This document shows positions 8,271 to 16,767 of a DNA stretch of 64,000 nucleotides, in pieces (the stretch's first letter is position 1; each line of letters begins with the position of its first letter). The notes beneath the pieces were generated by a model, which saw only the letters and a program-made list of their open reading frames with translations, was not told the DNA's origin and searched no databases. A program made the translations under genes and the position numbers. This DNA is from Pseudomonas sp. LD120 (GTDB lineage: Bacteria > Pseudomonadota > Gammaproteobacteria > Pseudomonadales > Pseudomonadaceae). Location of the stretch: contig NZ_WVHL01000005.1 of NCBI RefSeq assembly GCF_009861525.1, positions 1,984,001 through 2,048,000 on the forward strand. The letters run 5' to 3'.

Positions 8271-8289
8271 AAGCCCGGGAGGGGCTTTT
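8271..8289 (+). terminator. Terminator after fleR
   Basis: AAGCCC (8271-8276) pairs with GGGCTT (8282-8287) around GGGAG, and TT follows. It is a short, GC-rich hairpin between fleR and the fliE promoter. Confidence 0.55.
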
Positions 8290-8309
8290 GTCGAGTTGGG
8301 CCATGGAGC

Positions 8310-8325
8310 TGGCACCCTTGTTGCT
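8310..8325 (+). promoter_or_regulatory. Sigma-54 promoter of the fliEFGHIJ operon
   Basis: TGGCACCCTTGTTGCT is a nearly perfect sigma-54 element (TGGCAC-N5-TTGCT, GG-N10-GC). It lies about 60 bases upstream of the fliE ATG. The fliE operon is a FleQ- and RpoN-dependent class II operon in P. aeruginosa. Confidence 0.92.
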
Positions 8326-8386
8326 AACACCTCACTAACCGCGGAGTGAGTGTCAAAAAAATGCGGGTCGTCAGAGAGAGTAGACC

Positions 8387-8713
8387 ATGAGCCAAGGTGT
8401 TGAATTCAATCGGTTGATGCTGGACATGCGAGCCATGCAAATGGAGGCCATGTCGCAACCCAAATCCGCCCCAGCGGCGCAAGTCAGCGGCAGCAGCTTC
8501 GCTGACATGCTTGGTCAGGCGGTGAATAAGGTCAGTGACACTCAGCAAGCGTCCAATCAGTTGGCCAGCGCCTTCGAGATCGGCAAAAGCGGTGTCGATC
8601 TGACGGATGTAATGATTTCCTCGCAAAAGGCCAGCGTGTCTTTTCAAGCCTTGACCCAGGTGCGTAACAAACTGGTCCAAGCGTATCAAGACATCATGCA
8701 GATGCCGGTTTAA
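8387..8713 (+). CDS. fliE: Flagellar hook-basal body protein FliE
   Basis: FliE links the MS ring to the rod and is among the first exported flagellar subunits. The 108-residue product ends in the conserved rod-like segment (KASVSFQALTQVRNKLVQAYQDIMQMPV) that characterises the family, and the length is normal. It is the first gene of fliEFGHIJ, behind a strong sigma-54 promoter, and fliF follows after 15 bases. Confidence 0.95.
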   Translation: MSQGVEFNRLMLDMRAMQMEAMSQPKSAPAAQVSGSSFADMLGQAVNKVSDTQQASNQLASAFEIGKSGVDLTDVMISSQKASVSFQALTQVRNKLVQAYQDIMQMPV

Positions 8714-8728
8714 GGACGAGATTGAGTC

Positions 8729-10516
8729 ATGGCAGAAGCAGTCGCCGATAACGTACCGGCCAAGGCCACCCCGATAGACGGTAAACCGCCGCTGTTCGGT
8801 TTGTCCTTCCTGGAAAACCTGTCCCAGATGACCATGCTGCGTCAGGTCGGCCTGCTGGTGGGGCTGGCCGCTAGCGTGGCGATAGGTTTTGCCGTGGTGC
8901 TGTGGTCCCAGCAACCTGATTACCGGCCGCTGTATGGCAGCCTGGCAGGGATGGATGCCAAGCAGGTCATGGAAACTCTCGCGGCTGCGGATATTCCTTA
9001 CACCGTTGAGCCCAACTCCGGAGCTTTGTTGGTCAAGGCAGATGACTTGTCCCGTGCCCGCATGAAGTTGGCGGCCGCGGGCGTGGCGCCGAGTGACGGC
9101 AACGTCGGTTTCGAAATTCTCGATAAAGAGCAGGGGCTGGGCACCAGTCAGTTCATGGAGGCGACCCGTTACCGTCGTGGCCTGGAAGGCGAACTGGCGC
9201 GGACTATCTCCAGCCTGAACAACGTCAAGGGCGCCCGAGTGCACCTGGCCATTCCGAAAAGCTCGGTATTTGTCCGTGACGAGCGCAAGCCCAGCGCCTC
9301 GGTCTTGGTGGAACTGTACTCCGGCCGCTCCCTGGAACCAGGCCAGGTCATGGCCATCGTCAATCTGGTGGCAACCAGCGTTCCTGAGTTGAGCAAGTCC
9401 CAGGTCACCGTGGTCGACCAGAAAGGCAATCTGCTCTCCGATCAGGCGGAAAACTCTGCGCTGACCATGGCGGGCAAGCAATTTGATTACAGCCGTCGTC
9501 TGGAAAGCATGCTGACTCAGCGGGTGCACAACATTCTGCAACCGGTGCTGGGTAACGACCGCTACAAGGCCGAAGTTTCGGCGGATGTCGACTTCAGTGC
9601 GGTGGAGTCCACTTCCGAGCAGTTCAACCCTGATCAGCCAGCGCTGCGCAGCGAGCAGTCGGTCAATGAGCAGCGTTCCAGCAGCAACGGGCCGCAAGGC
9701 GTGCCGGGGGCCTTGAGCAATCAGCCGCCATCGCCGGCTTCGGCGCCACAAACCACCGGTGGTGCTACCGCCGCTGCGGGCATGGTGCAACCGGGGCAGC
9801 CCTTGCTTGACGCCAACGGTCAACAGGTCATGGATCCGGCTACCGGTCAGCCGATGTTGGCGCCTTACCCGGCGGACAAGCGTCAACAATCCACCAAGAA
9901 TTTCGAGCTGGATCGTTCCATCAGCCATACCAAGCAGCAACAAGGGCGTCTGAATCGCCTGTCTGTCGCGGTGGTGGTGGACGATCAGGTCAAGATCAAC
10001 CCGGCCAATGGTGAAACCAGCCGGGCTCCATGGAGCGCCGACGAGCTGGCGCGTTTCACCCGCTTGGTACAGGACGCGGTGGGTTTCGATGCCAGCCGCG
10101 GTGACAGCGTCAGTGTGATCAACGTGCCGTTCTCTGCTGAGCGTGGGGACGTGATCGCCGACATCCCGTTCTACTCGCAGCCCTGGTTCTGGGACATCGT
10201 CAAGCAAGTTCTGGGTGTGCTGTTCATCCTGGTGCTGGTGTTTGGCGTTCTGCGTCCGGTGCTCAATAACATCACCGGCGGCGGTAAGGACAAGCAGTTG
10301 GCGGGGCTTGGCAGCGATGTCGAGTTGGGTGGCATGGGCGGTCTGGATGGTGAGTTGGGCAATGATCGGGTCAGTCTCGGTGGTCCGCAAAGCATTCTGC
10401 TGCCGAGCCCGAGCGAGGGTTATGACGCTCAGTTGAACGCAATCAAGAGTCTGGTGGCTGAAGACCCGGGTCGTGTGGCTCAGGTCGTGAAAGAGTGGAT
10501 TAACGCAGATGAGTGA
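8729..10516 (+). CDS. fliF: MS-ring protein FliF
   Basis: FliF polymerises in the inner membrane to form the MS ring on which the motor and export gate are built. The 595-residue product has an N-terminal membrane segment (about 36-56), the periplasmic YscJ/FliF ring-building domains (about 60-330), a Pro/Ala/Gln-rich insertion (about 310-380) and a second membrane segment near 490-510 (VLGVLFILVLVFGVLRPVL). The C-terminal tail (SLVAEDPGRVAQVVKEWINADE) binds FliG. It overlaps fliG by 8 bases, suggesting translational coupling of two proteins that assemble together. Confidence 0.97.
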   Translation: MAEAVADNVPAKATPIDGKPPLFGLSFLENLSQMTMLRQVGLLVGLAASVAIGFAVVLWSQQPDYRPLYGSLAGMDAKQVMETLAAADIPYTVEPNSGALLVKADDLSRARMKLAAAGVAPSDGNVGFEILDKEQGLGTSQFMEATRYRRGLEGELARTISSLNNVKGARVHLAIPKSSVFVRDERKPSASVLVELYSGRSLEPGQVMAIVNLVATSVPELSKSQVTVVDQKGNLLSDQAENSALTMAGKQFDYSRRLESMLTQRVHNILQPVLGNDRYKAEVSADVDFSAVESTSEQFNPDQPALRSEQSVNEQRSSSNGPQGVPGALSNQPPSPASAPQTTGGATAAAGMVQPGQPLLDANGQQVMDPATGQPMLAPYPADKRQQSTKNFELDRSISHTKQQQGRLNRLSVAVVVDDQVKINPANGETSRAPWSADELARFTRLVQDAVGFDASRGDSVSVINVPFSAERGDVIADIPFYSQPWFWDIVKQVLGVLFILVLVFGVLRPVLNNITGGGKDKQLAGLGSDVELGGMGGLDGELGNDRVSLGGPQSILLPSPSEGYDAQLNAIKSLVAEDPGRVAQVVKEWINADE

Positions 10517-11528
10517 TAACCGAGCCGCTACCGCCAAACTGACCCGGGTCGACAAAGCCGCAATTCTGCTGCTGTCCCTGGGTTCCACCGACGCTGCGCA
10601 AGTGTTGCGCCACATGGGGCCTAAAGAGGTTCAGCGTGTGGGTGTGGCCATGGCGCAAATGGGCAACGTGCATCGTGAGCAGGTCGAGCAGGTCATGAGC
10701 GAGTTCGTTGACATCGTCGGCGACCAGACCAGCCTGGGCGTAGGGTCTGACGATTACGTGCGCAAAATGCTCACTCAGGCGCTGGGCGAAGACAAGGCCA
10801 ATGGCCTGATCGACCGTATCCTGCTGGGTGGCAACACCAGTGGCCTCGACAGCCTGAAGTGGATGGAGCCGCGGGCCGTGGCCGACGTGATTCGCTATGA
10901 GCACCCGCAGATCCAGGCCATCGTGGTGGCGTATCTCGATCCGGATCAGGCCGGTGAAGTGTTGGGTAACTTCGACCACAAGGCGCGTCTGGACATCATT
11001 TTGCGGGTGTCCTCGCTCAATACCGTGCAGCCGGCGGCCCTGAAAGAGCTGAACCAGATTCTCGAGAAGCAATTCTCCGGCAACTCCAACGCTTCCCGTA
11101 CCACCCTGGGCGGTATCAAGCGCGCGGCCGACATCATGAACTTCCTCGACAGTTCGATCGAAGGCCAGTTGATGGACTCGATCCGCGAAGTCGACGAGGA
11201 CCTGTCCGGTCAGATCGAAGACTTGATGTTCGTCTTCAATAACCTGGCCGATGTCGATGATCGTGGTATCCAGGCCCTGTTGCGCGAAGTGTCTTCCGAC
11301 GTACTGGTTCTGGCCCTTAAAGGCTCGGACGAAGGGGTCAAGGAAAAGATTTTCAAGAACATGTCCAAGCGTGCGGCGGAGCTGTTGCGCGACGATCTGG
11401 AAGCCAAGGGCCCGGTGCGCGTCAGCGACGTGGAAACCGCGCAGAAGGAAATCCTCACCATTGCCCGCCGTATGGCCGAAGCCGGAGAAATCGTTCTCGG
11501 CGGGAAGGGCGGCGAAGAAATGATCTAA
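10509..11528 (+). CDS. fliG: Motor switch protein FliG
   Basis: FliG couples the stator to rotation and forms the switch complex with FliM and FliN. The 339-residue protein has all three family domains: an N-terminal part that binds FliF (about 1-110), a middle armadillo-like domain with EHPQ (about 120-190) and a C-terminal torque domain with the charged helix around SIREVDEDLSGQIEDLMFVF (about 220-339). The start overlaps the end of fliF. No unusual features are seen. Confidence 0.97.
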   Translation: MSDNRAATAKLTRVDKAAILLLSLGSTDAAQVLRHMGPKEVQRVGVAMAQMGNVHREQVEQVMSEFVDIVGDQTSLGVGSDDYVRKMLTQALGEDKANGLIDRILLGGNTSGLDSLKWMEPRAVADVIRYEHPQIQAIVVAYLDPDQAGEVLGNFDHKARLDIILRVSSLNTVQPAALKELNQILEKQFSGNSNASRTTLGGIKRAADIMNFLDSSIEGQLMDSIREVDEDLSGQIEDLMFVFNNLADVDDRGIQALLREVSSDVLVLALKGSDEGVKEKIFKNMSKRAAELLRDDLEAKGPVRVSDVETAQKEILTIARRMAEAGEIVLGGKGGEEMI

Positions 11529-11537
11529 GGTCGCTTT

Positions 11538-12386
11538 ATGTCGTCCAGCAGTGATGAGTCCCAAGGCGAAGTGATTCGCGCTCGGGACGTTGAGGAGTTT
11601 GATGTCTGGACTCTGCCCAGCTTTGATCCCGCGCCGCCTGAGCCTGAACCTGAGCCCGAGCCGGAAGGCGTGCCGGAAGAAATCGAGGAGGTGCCGCTGG
11701 AGGAAGTCCAGCCGCTGACCCTTGAGGAGCTCGAGAGCATTCGTCAGGAAGCCTATAACGAAGGTTTCGCCACCGGTGAGAAGGAAGGCTTTCACAGCAC
11801 TACGCTCAAGGTCCGCCAGGAAGCAGAAGTTGCTCTGAGTGCCAAGTTGCAGGCGCTGGAGTCGCTGATGGGCAACCTGTTCGAACCGATTGCCGAGCAG
11901 GACAGCGAGATTGAAAAGACCCTGGTGGACCTGGTCAAGCATATCACTCGCCAAGTGGTCCAGCGTGAGCTGGTGATGGATTCCAGCCAGATCGAACACG
12001 TCATGCGTGAAGCGCTCAAGCTGCTCCCTTTAGGGGTCGGCAATGTGCGTTTGTACATCAATCCGCAGGATTTCCAGCAGGTTAAGAGCCTGCGCGACCG
12101 TCATGAGGAAAGCTGGCGCATCGTCGAGGATGAAGCGCTGCTGCCAGGGGGGTGTCGGGTCGAAACTGAGCACAGTCGCATTGACGCCAGTATGGAAACC
12201 CGGATTACCCAGGCCATGGACCAGCTTTTTGAGCAATTGCACGAACAGTCGCTGCACCCGGCCGCTGCGGACTTGAATCTGGATCTTGGTCCGCGCACCC
12301 CAGCCTCGGAAACGGCTGCGGCTGATCCTGCTGCCCCTTCGGGCGCGTCGACCGACGAGCTTCTGGACCCCAGCGATGCGCCTTGA
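11538..12386 (+). CDS. fliH: Flagellar export ATPase regulator FliH
   Basis: FliH forms the stalk that ties the FliI ATPase to the C ring and holds it inactive until docking. The 282-residue product has an acidic, Pro-rich N-terminus (PPEPEPEPEPEGVPEEIEEV, residues about 34-53), a helical middle and a C-terminal V-type ATPase E-subunit-like domain (about 120-240). The Ala/Pro-rich tail is longer than in enteric FliH. Its end overlaps the fliI start by 11 bases. Confidence 0.93.
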   Translation: MSSSSDESQGEVIRARDVEEFDVWTLPSFDPAPPEPEPEPEPEGVPEEIEEVPLEEVQPLTLEELESIRQEAYNEGFATGEKEGFHSTTLKVRQEAEVALSAKLQALESLMGNLFEPIAEQDSEIEKTLVDLVKHITRQVVQRELVMDSSQIEHVMREALKLLPLGVGNVRLYINPQDFQQVKSLRDRHEESWRIVEDEALLPGGCRVETEHSRIDASMETRITQAMDQLFEQLHEQSLHPAAADLNLDLGPRTPASETAAADPAAPSGASTDELLDPSDAP

Positions 12387-13734
12387 ACGCACCAGTTTCG
12401 GCAAGCGCCTCGGCGGTTATGCCGAGGCCGTCAAATTGGCTAATCAGCCGATTCTTGAAGGTCGCCTGTTGCGCATGGTCGGCCTGACCCTTGAGGCTGA
12501 GGGATTGCGGGCCGCCATGGGCACTCGCTGCATGGTGATCAACGACGACAGCTACCACCCAGTCCAGGTTGAGGCGGAAGTCATGGGCTTCTCCGGAAGC
12601 AAGGTGTTCCTGATGCCAGTGGGCAGTGTGGCCGGGATTGCCCCCGGTGCTCGCGTAGTACCGCTGGCGGACACCGGGCGCTTGCCCATGGGCATGGGCA
12701 TGCTCGGACGAGTACTGGATGGCGCCGGGCGGGCATTGGACGGTAAGGGCAGCATGCGCGCCGAAGACTGGGTGCCGATGGACGGCCCCACCATCAACCC
12801 CCTTAAGCGCGACCCCATCAGCCGGCCGCTGGATGTGGGAATCCGCAGCATCAACGGTTTGTTGACGGTGGGGCGTGGTCAGCGGCTTGGCCTGTTCGCT
12901 GGTACCGGCGTGGGTAAGAGTGTGCTGCTGGGCATGATGACGCGCTTCACTGAGGCCGACATCATCGTGGTTGGGCTGATCGGTGAACGGGGCCGCGAGG
13001 TCAAGGAGTTCATCGAACATATTCTGGGTGAAGAGGGGCTCAAGCGATCGGTGGTGGTCGCGTCGCCTGCGGACGATGCGCCGCTGATGCGTCTGCGGGC
13101 GGCCATGTACTGCACGCGGATCGCCGAATATTTTCGCGACAAGGGCAAGAATGTCCTGTTACTGATGGATTCCCTGACTCGTTTCGCCCAGGCCCAGCGG
13201 GAAATCGCCCTGGCCATTGGTGAGCCGCCCGCCACCAAGGGTTATCCGCCTTCGGTGTTCGCCAAGCTGCCCAAGCTGGTGGAGCGGGCCGGTAATGCCG
13301 AGGCCGGCGGTGGTTCGATCACGGCCTTCTACACCGTGCTGTCCGAGGGCGATGACCAGCAAGACCCGATTGCCGACTCGGCGCGGGGTGTGCTTGACGG
13401 GCACATCGTGTTGTCTCGGCGTCTGGCGGAAGAGGGGCACTATCCGGCGATCGACATCGAAGCGTCCATCAGTCGGGTCATGCCGGCGGTTATCAGTCCT
13501 GACAACATGGCGCGGGCGCAGTATTTCAAGCAGTTGTGGTCGCGTTACCAGCAAGCGCGTGACCTGATCAGCGTCGGCGCTTATGTGGCCGGTGGCGATC
13601 GAGACACCGATACCGCCATTTCCCTGCACCCGGCGATGGTGGCTTACTTGCGCCAAGGGCTGAACGATAACGTCAGTCTCGGCCATAGCCAGACCCACCT
13701 GGAACTGCTTTTCGCTCCGGCAACGGACGGGTAA
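12376..13734 (+). CDS. fliI: Flagellum-specific ATP synthase FliI
   Basis: The hexameric ATPase of the flagellar export apparatus, related to F1-beta. The 452-residue product has Walker A GTGVGKSVLLGM, GLIGERGREVKEFI, and Walker B LLLMDSLTRFAQAQREIALA. I chose ATG 12376 (MRLERTSFGKRLGGY): it gives the family length and overlaps fliH. The open frame continues upstream to 12286, but that part lies within fliH and is not family-like. Confidence 0.96.
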   Translation: MRLERTSFGKRLGGYAEAVKLANQPILEGRLLRMVGLTLEAEGLRAAMGTRCMVINDDSYHPVQVEAEVMGFSGSKVFLMPVGSVAGIAPGARVVPLADTGRLPMGMGMLGRVLDGAGRALDGKGSMRAEDWVPMDGPTINPLKRDPISRPLDVGIRSINGLLTVGRGQRLGLFAGTGVGKSVLLGMMTRFTEADIIVVGLIGERGREVKEFIEHILGEEGLKRSVVVASPADDAPLMRLRAAMYCTRIAEYFRDKGKNVLLLMDSLTRFAQAQREIALAIGEPPATKGYPPSVFAKLPKLVERAGNAEAGGGSITAFYTVLSEGDDQQDPIADSARGVLDGHIVLSRRLAEEGHYPAIDIEASISRVMPAVISPDNMARAQYFKQLWSRYQQARDLISVGAYVAGGDRDTDTAISLHPAMVAYLRQGLNDNVSLGHSQTHLELLFAPATDG

Positions 13735-13740
13735 CGAACC

Positions 13741-14190
13741 ATGGCCGATAGCCGTGCGGCGCGTCTGGCGCCGGTGGTGGATATGGCTGAGAGCGCCGAG
13801 CGTACCGCCGCCCAGCGCCTGGAGTATTTCCATGGTCAAGTGCGTGTGGCCGAAAGCAAGCTGGGGGACCTGGAGCGTTTTCGCGGCGATTATCAAGAGC
13901 AATGGGTCGAGCGCGGCAAGCTTGGTGTCAGCGGCCATTGGTTGATGAACTACCAATACTTCCTCAGTCAGTTGGACACAGCCGTTGGGCAGCAGCGGCA
14001 AAGTCTGGCTTGGCATCAAAATAACCTCGATCGCGCTCGGGAGGCCTGGCAGCAGGCCTATGCACGGGTGGAAGGGCTGCGCAAGCTGGTGCAGCGCTAT
14101 ATTGATGAGGCCCGCGCGCTTGAGGACAAACGCGAGCAGAAGCTGCTGGATGAACTTTCTCAGCGCTTGCCCCGTCAAGATCCTTATTGA
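13741..14190 (+). CDS. fliJ: Flagellar export chaperone FliJ
   Basis: FliJ is the coiled-coil central stalk of the export ATPase and an escort for export chaperones. The 149-residue product is almost wholly helical and charged (AESKLGDLERFRGDYQEQWV, LVQRYIDEARALEDKREQKLL) with the length and heptad character of the family. It starts six bases after fliI and ends the fliE operon; an 87-base gap follows before hsbA. Confidence 0.93.
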   Translation: MADSRAARLAPVVDMAESAERTAAQRLEYFHGQVRVAESKLGDLERFRGDYQEQWVERGKLGVSGHWLMNYQYFLSQLDTAVGQQRQSLAWHQNNLDRAREAWQQAYARVEGLRKLVQRYIDEARALEDKREQKLLDELSQRLPRQDPY

Positions 14191-14277
14191 GCCCACTGAT
14201 TTTTTCTCCGCGGGTTGTTCCACTACCGAGTGGGTGCTACACCTCTTAAGCGTCGTCAATGACAAGGAAGCAGTCTT

Positions 14278-14583
14278 ATGTCGGTCGTTACAGAAATTTC
14301 CCCGGATGGGCAAAAACTCACGATTTCTATCAAGGGGCGCTTTGATTTCGGGCGTCACCAGGAGTTTCGTGAATCCTACGAGCGTCTCAATAGAACGCCC
14401 GAGTCCATCGTGGTGGACCTCAAGGAGGCCACCTATCTCGACAGTTCGGCCCTGGGCATGTTGCTGTTACTGCGCGATCACGCCGGTGGCGACAATGCCG
14501 ATGTCCGAGTGATCAATAGCAACTCGGATGTGCGCAAGATTCTCGCGATCTCCAACTTCGACAAGCTTTTCGACATCACTTGA
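14278..14583 (+). CDS. hsbA: HsbA, STAS-domain anti-sigma factor antagonist
   Basis: A single STAS domain of 101 residues with the phosphorylatable serine in LDSSALGMLLLLRDHA (Ser56/Ser57). In P. aeruginosa HsbA is switched by HsbR. It binds the anti-sigma-28 factor FlgM in one phosphorylation state and the diguanylate cyclase HsbD in the other, linking motility and biofilm choice. Identification rests on this motif and the adjacent hsbR and hptB. In P. aeruginosa the trio (PA3345-PA3347) lies elsewhere; here it sits between fliJ and fliK. AAGGAAG precedes the ATG. Confidence 0.88.
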   Translation: MSVVTEISPDGQKLTISIKGRFDFGRHQEFRESYERLNRTPESIVVDLKEATYLDSSALGMLLLLRDHAGGDNADVRVINSNSDVRKILAISNFDKLFDIT

Positions 14584-14597
14584 GCGGTACGCACTCG

Positions 14598-16310
14598 ATG
14601 GCTGAGCCCCTGTGTGTGCTGATCGCCGAGGACGGCGCCGCTGACCGCCTGCTGCTGTCTAGCATTATTCGGCGCCAGGGGCACCACGTGTTGGCGGCAA
14701 GTAACGGTGCGGAGGCGCTGGAGTTGTTTCAGCGCCAGCGGCCGCACATTGTGCTGATGGACGCGATGATGCCGGTGATGGACGGGTTTGAGGCGGCTCG
14801 GCAGATCAAAGACCTGGCCGGCGAGACGCTGGTGCCGATCATTTTTCTTACTTCCCTGAGTGGGGGGGAGGCGCTGGCTCGTTGCCTGGAGGCGGGGGGT
14901 GACGACTTTCTGGCGAAACCGTACAACCCGGTGATCCTGGCGGCCAAGATCAATGCCATGGACCGCTTGCGGCGTCTGCAAGAAACCGTTTTGCGCCAGC
15001 GCGACCAGATCATTGGTCACCACGAATACCTGCTTAACGAGCAGCGAGTGGCCAAGGCGGTATTCGACAAGGTGGCTCATTCCGGGTGTCTGGATGCCCC
15101 GAATATCCGCTATCTGCAATCGCCTTATGCGTTGTTCAACGGTGATTTGCTGCTGGCGGCCTACACCCCGGCGGGGGATATGCATGTGCTGCTGGGTGAC
15201 TTCACCGGTCACGGTCTTCCGGCCGCAGTCGGGGCCATGCCTCTGGCAGAGGTGTTCTATGGCATGACCGCCAAGGGCTACGGCCTGCCGGAAACCCTGC
15301 GGGAGATGAACGCCAAGCTCAAGCGGATCTTGCCGGTGGACATGTTCTGCTGCGCCACCTTGTTGTGCCTGAGTTTTCAGCGGCGAGCGGTGGAGGTGTG
15401 GAACGGCGGCATGCCAGAAGGCTATTTATACTCCTGCGCCAGTGGCGCGCGAACACCGCTGGTGGCCCGCCATTTGCCGCTCGGGGTGCTGAGTGCCGAG
15501 GCCTTTGAGGACTGCACCGAGGTCTTCCCCATGGCCCCCGGAGATCGGGTGTTTCTGCTGTCCGATGGGGTGATCGACACCTGCAATGCCGAAGATGAGC
15601 TGTTCGGTGTGGAGCGATTGCAGCAGGTATTCGCGGCCAATCGTCAGGAGGAGTGTCTGTTCGAGGAGATTCAACAGGCCCTTGAGAGATTTGGCGGGCA
15701 GGCGCGGGATGATGTGAGCATGGTTGAGGTCGGCCTTCCCGAGCTCTCGCAGTTGGCGCCGCCGGCGCTGGTGTATTCCGACAGTGGTCAGTCCTGCCCG
15801 CTGGACTGGTCGGTGAGCTTCGAGTTTCGCGCGGCCACTCTCAAGCGCTTCAATCCCTTGCCGTATCTGTTGCAGTTGTTGCTTGAGGTGCACGGTCTAC
15901 GCTCCCAGAGCGGACCTCTTTACAGTGTGCTGGCAGAGCTCTACTCCAATGCTTTGGAGCATGGTGTGCTCAAGCTCGACTCGCGCCTCAAGCGCGATGC
16001 TGAAGGCTTTGGGCGCTACTATCGCGAGCGGGCGGAACGTCTGGCACAGTTGCAGGACGGTTTTGTGCGGGTGCATCTGCAGGTTCAGCCTTTGGGCGCC
16101 GGCGGTCGCCTGCTCGTGCGGGTCGAGGACAGCGGGGAGGGCTTCGATGTGGCGGCGGTGCTGTCCCGTCCTCTGGACATCGGGCGCTTGTCGGGGCGTG
16201 GTGTGAACCTGATTCGTCAGATGAGTCGGCAGGCTGTGTGGGCGGACGATGGGCGTAGCGTCTGCGTGGAGTTTTCCTGGGGGGCTCTGGCATACTCCCC
16301 GGGTTCTTGA
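14598..16310 (+). CDS. hsbR: HsbR, response regulator with PP2C phosphatase and HATPase domains
   Basis: A 570-residue regulator with a receiver domain (Asp55 in VLMDAMMPVMDG), a SpoIIE/PP2C phosphatase domain (about 180-380; DFTGHGLPAAVGAMPLAEVF, then SDGVIDTCNAEDELFG) and a C-terminal anti-sigma-type HATPase domain (ELYSNALEHGVLKLDS, VEDSGEGFD, GRGVNLIRQM). Phosphorylation by HptB switches it between HsbA kinase and phosphatase. ATG 14598 gives the length of the P. aeruginosa homologue; a TTG at 14580 overlapping the hsbA stop is possible. Confidence 0.9.
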   Translation: MAEPLCVLIAEDGAADRLLLSSIIRRQGHHVLAASNGAEALELFQRQRPHIVLMDAMMPVMDGFEAARQIKDLAGETLVPIIFLTSLSGGEALARCLEAGGDDFLAKPYNPVILAAKINAMDRLRRLQETVLRQRDQIIGHHEYLLNEQRVAKAVFDKVAHSGCLDAPNIRYLQSPYALFNGDLLLAAYTPAGDMHVLLGDFTGHGLPAAVGAMPLAEVFYGMTAKGYGLPETLREMNAKLKRILPVDMFCCATLLCLSFQRRAVEVWNGGMPEGYLYSCASGARTPLVARHLPLGVLSAEAFEDCTEVFPMAPGDRVFLLSDGVIDTCNAEDELFGVERLQQVFAANRQEECLFEEIQQALERFGGQARDDVSMVEVGLPELSQLAPPALVYSDSGQSCPLDWSVSFEFRAATLKRFNPLPYLLQLLLEVHGLRSQSGPLYSVLAELYSNALEHGVLKLDSRLKRDAEGFGRYYRERAERLAQLQDGFVRVHLQVQPLGAGGRLLVRVEDSGEGFDVAAVLSRPLDIGRLSGRGVNLIRQMSRQAVWADDGRSVCVEFSWGALAYSPGS

Positions 16311-16325
16311 TCAAGGAGTGAACAA

Positions 16326-16670
16326 GTGGCTGAGATTCATCTGGACCACACTGTGCTCAACGCATTGCAGGAAGTCATGGAGGACGAATATCCCGTCCTG
16401 CTAGACACCTTCGTCTGCGATTCCGAGACGCGCGTGCAACTGTTGCGCAAATCCGAGGACGCGCTTCAACTCGTGGCAACGGCCCACAGCCTCAAAGGTA
16501 GCAGCAGCAACATGGGGGCCATTCGCTTGGCCGAGCTCTGTCATCAACTCGAGTTGCGTGCCGGGCAGGCGAGCGGTGACGGCGTGCGTCAGTTGGTGGG
16601 AGAGATCGATGGTGAGTTCGCCATTGTCCGCCGTCTGTGCGAGCAGGAGCTGCAGCGCTTTCACTGCTGA
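16326..16670 (+). CDS. hptB: HptB histidine phosphotransfer protein
   Basis: A 114-residue HPt domain with the phosphorylated His54 in ATAHSLKGSSSNMGAIRL. In P. aeruginosa HptB receives phosphate from the hybrid kinases PA1611, PA1976, PA2824 (SagS) and RetS and passes it to HsbR. The start is GTG 16326, preceded by AAGGAGTG (16313-16320). The kinase partners are not in this window. The gene is 15 bases from hsbR and precedes the fliK promoter. Confidence 0.9.
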   Translation: MAEIHLDHTVLNALQEVMEDEYPVLLDTFVCDSETRVQLLRKSEDALQLVATAHSLKGSSSNMGAIRLAELCHQLELRAGQASGDGVRQLVGEIDGEFAIVRRLCEQELQRFHC

Positions 16671-16701
16671 GCAGTACTTTTTATACGCCGGTTGATAAAA
16701 C

Positions 16702-16717
16702 TGGCTCGACCCTTGCA
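16702..16717 (+). promoter_or_regulatory. Sigma-54 promoter of fliK
   Basis: TGGCTCGACCCTTGCA has exact GG-N10-GC spacing (TGGCTCG-N4-TTGCA). It lies 50 bases before the fliK ATG and gives fliK transcription independent of the hsb-hptB genes. Confidence 0.88.
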
Positions 16718-16767
16718 GATAAGTCCCTCAACTGTACCTATGATCCCTGTGCAGCGGAGACTGTCCC

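Noticed and set aside
8324..10615. 763-codon open frame on the minus strand across fliE and fliF
   Set aside because: Antisense shadow; fliE and fliF are certain from motifs and operon structure.
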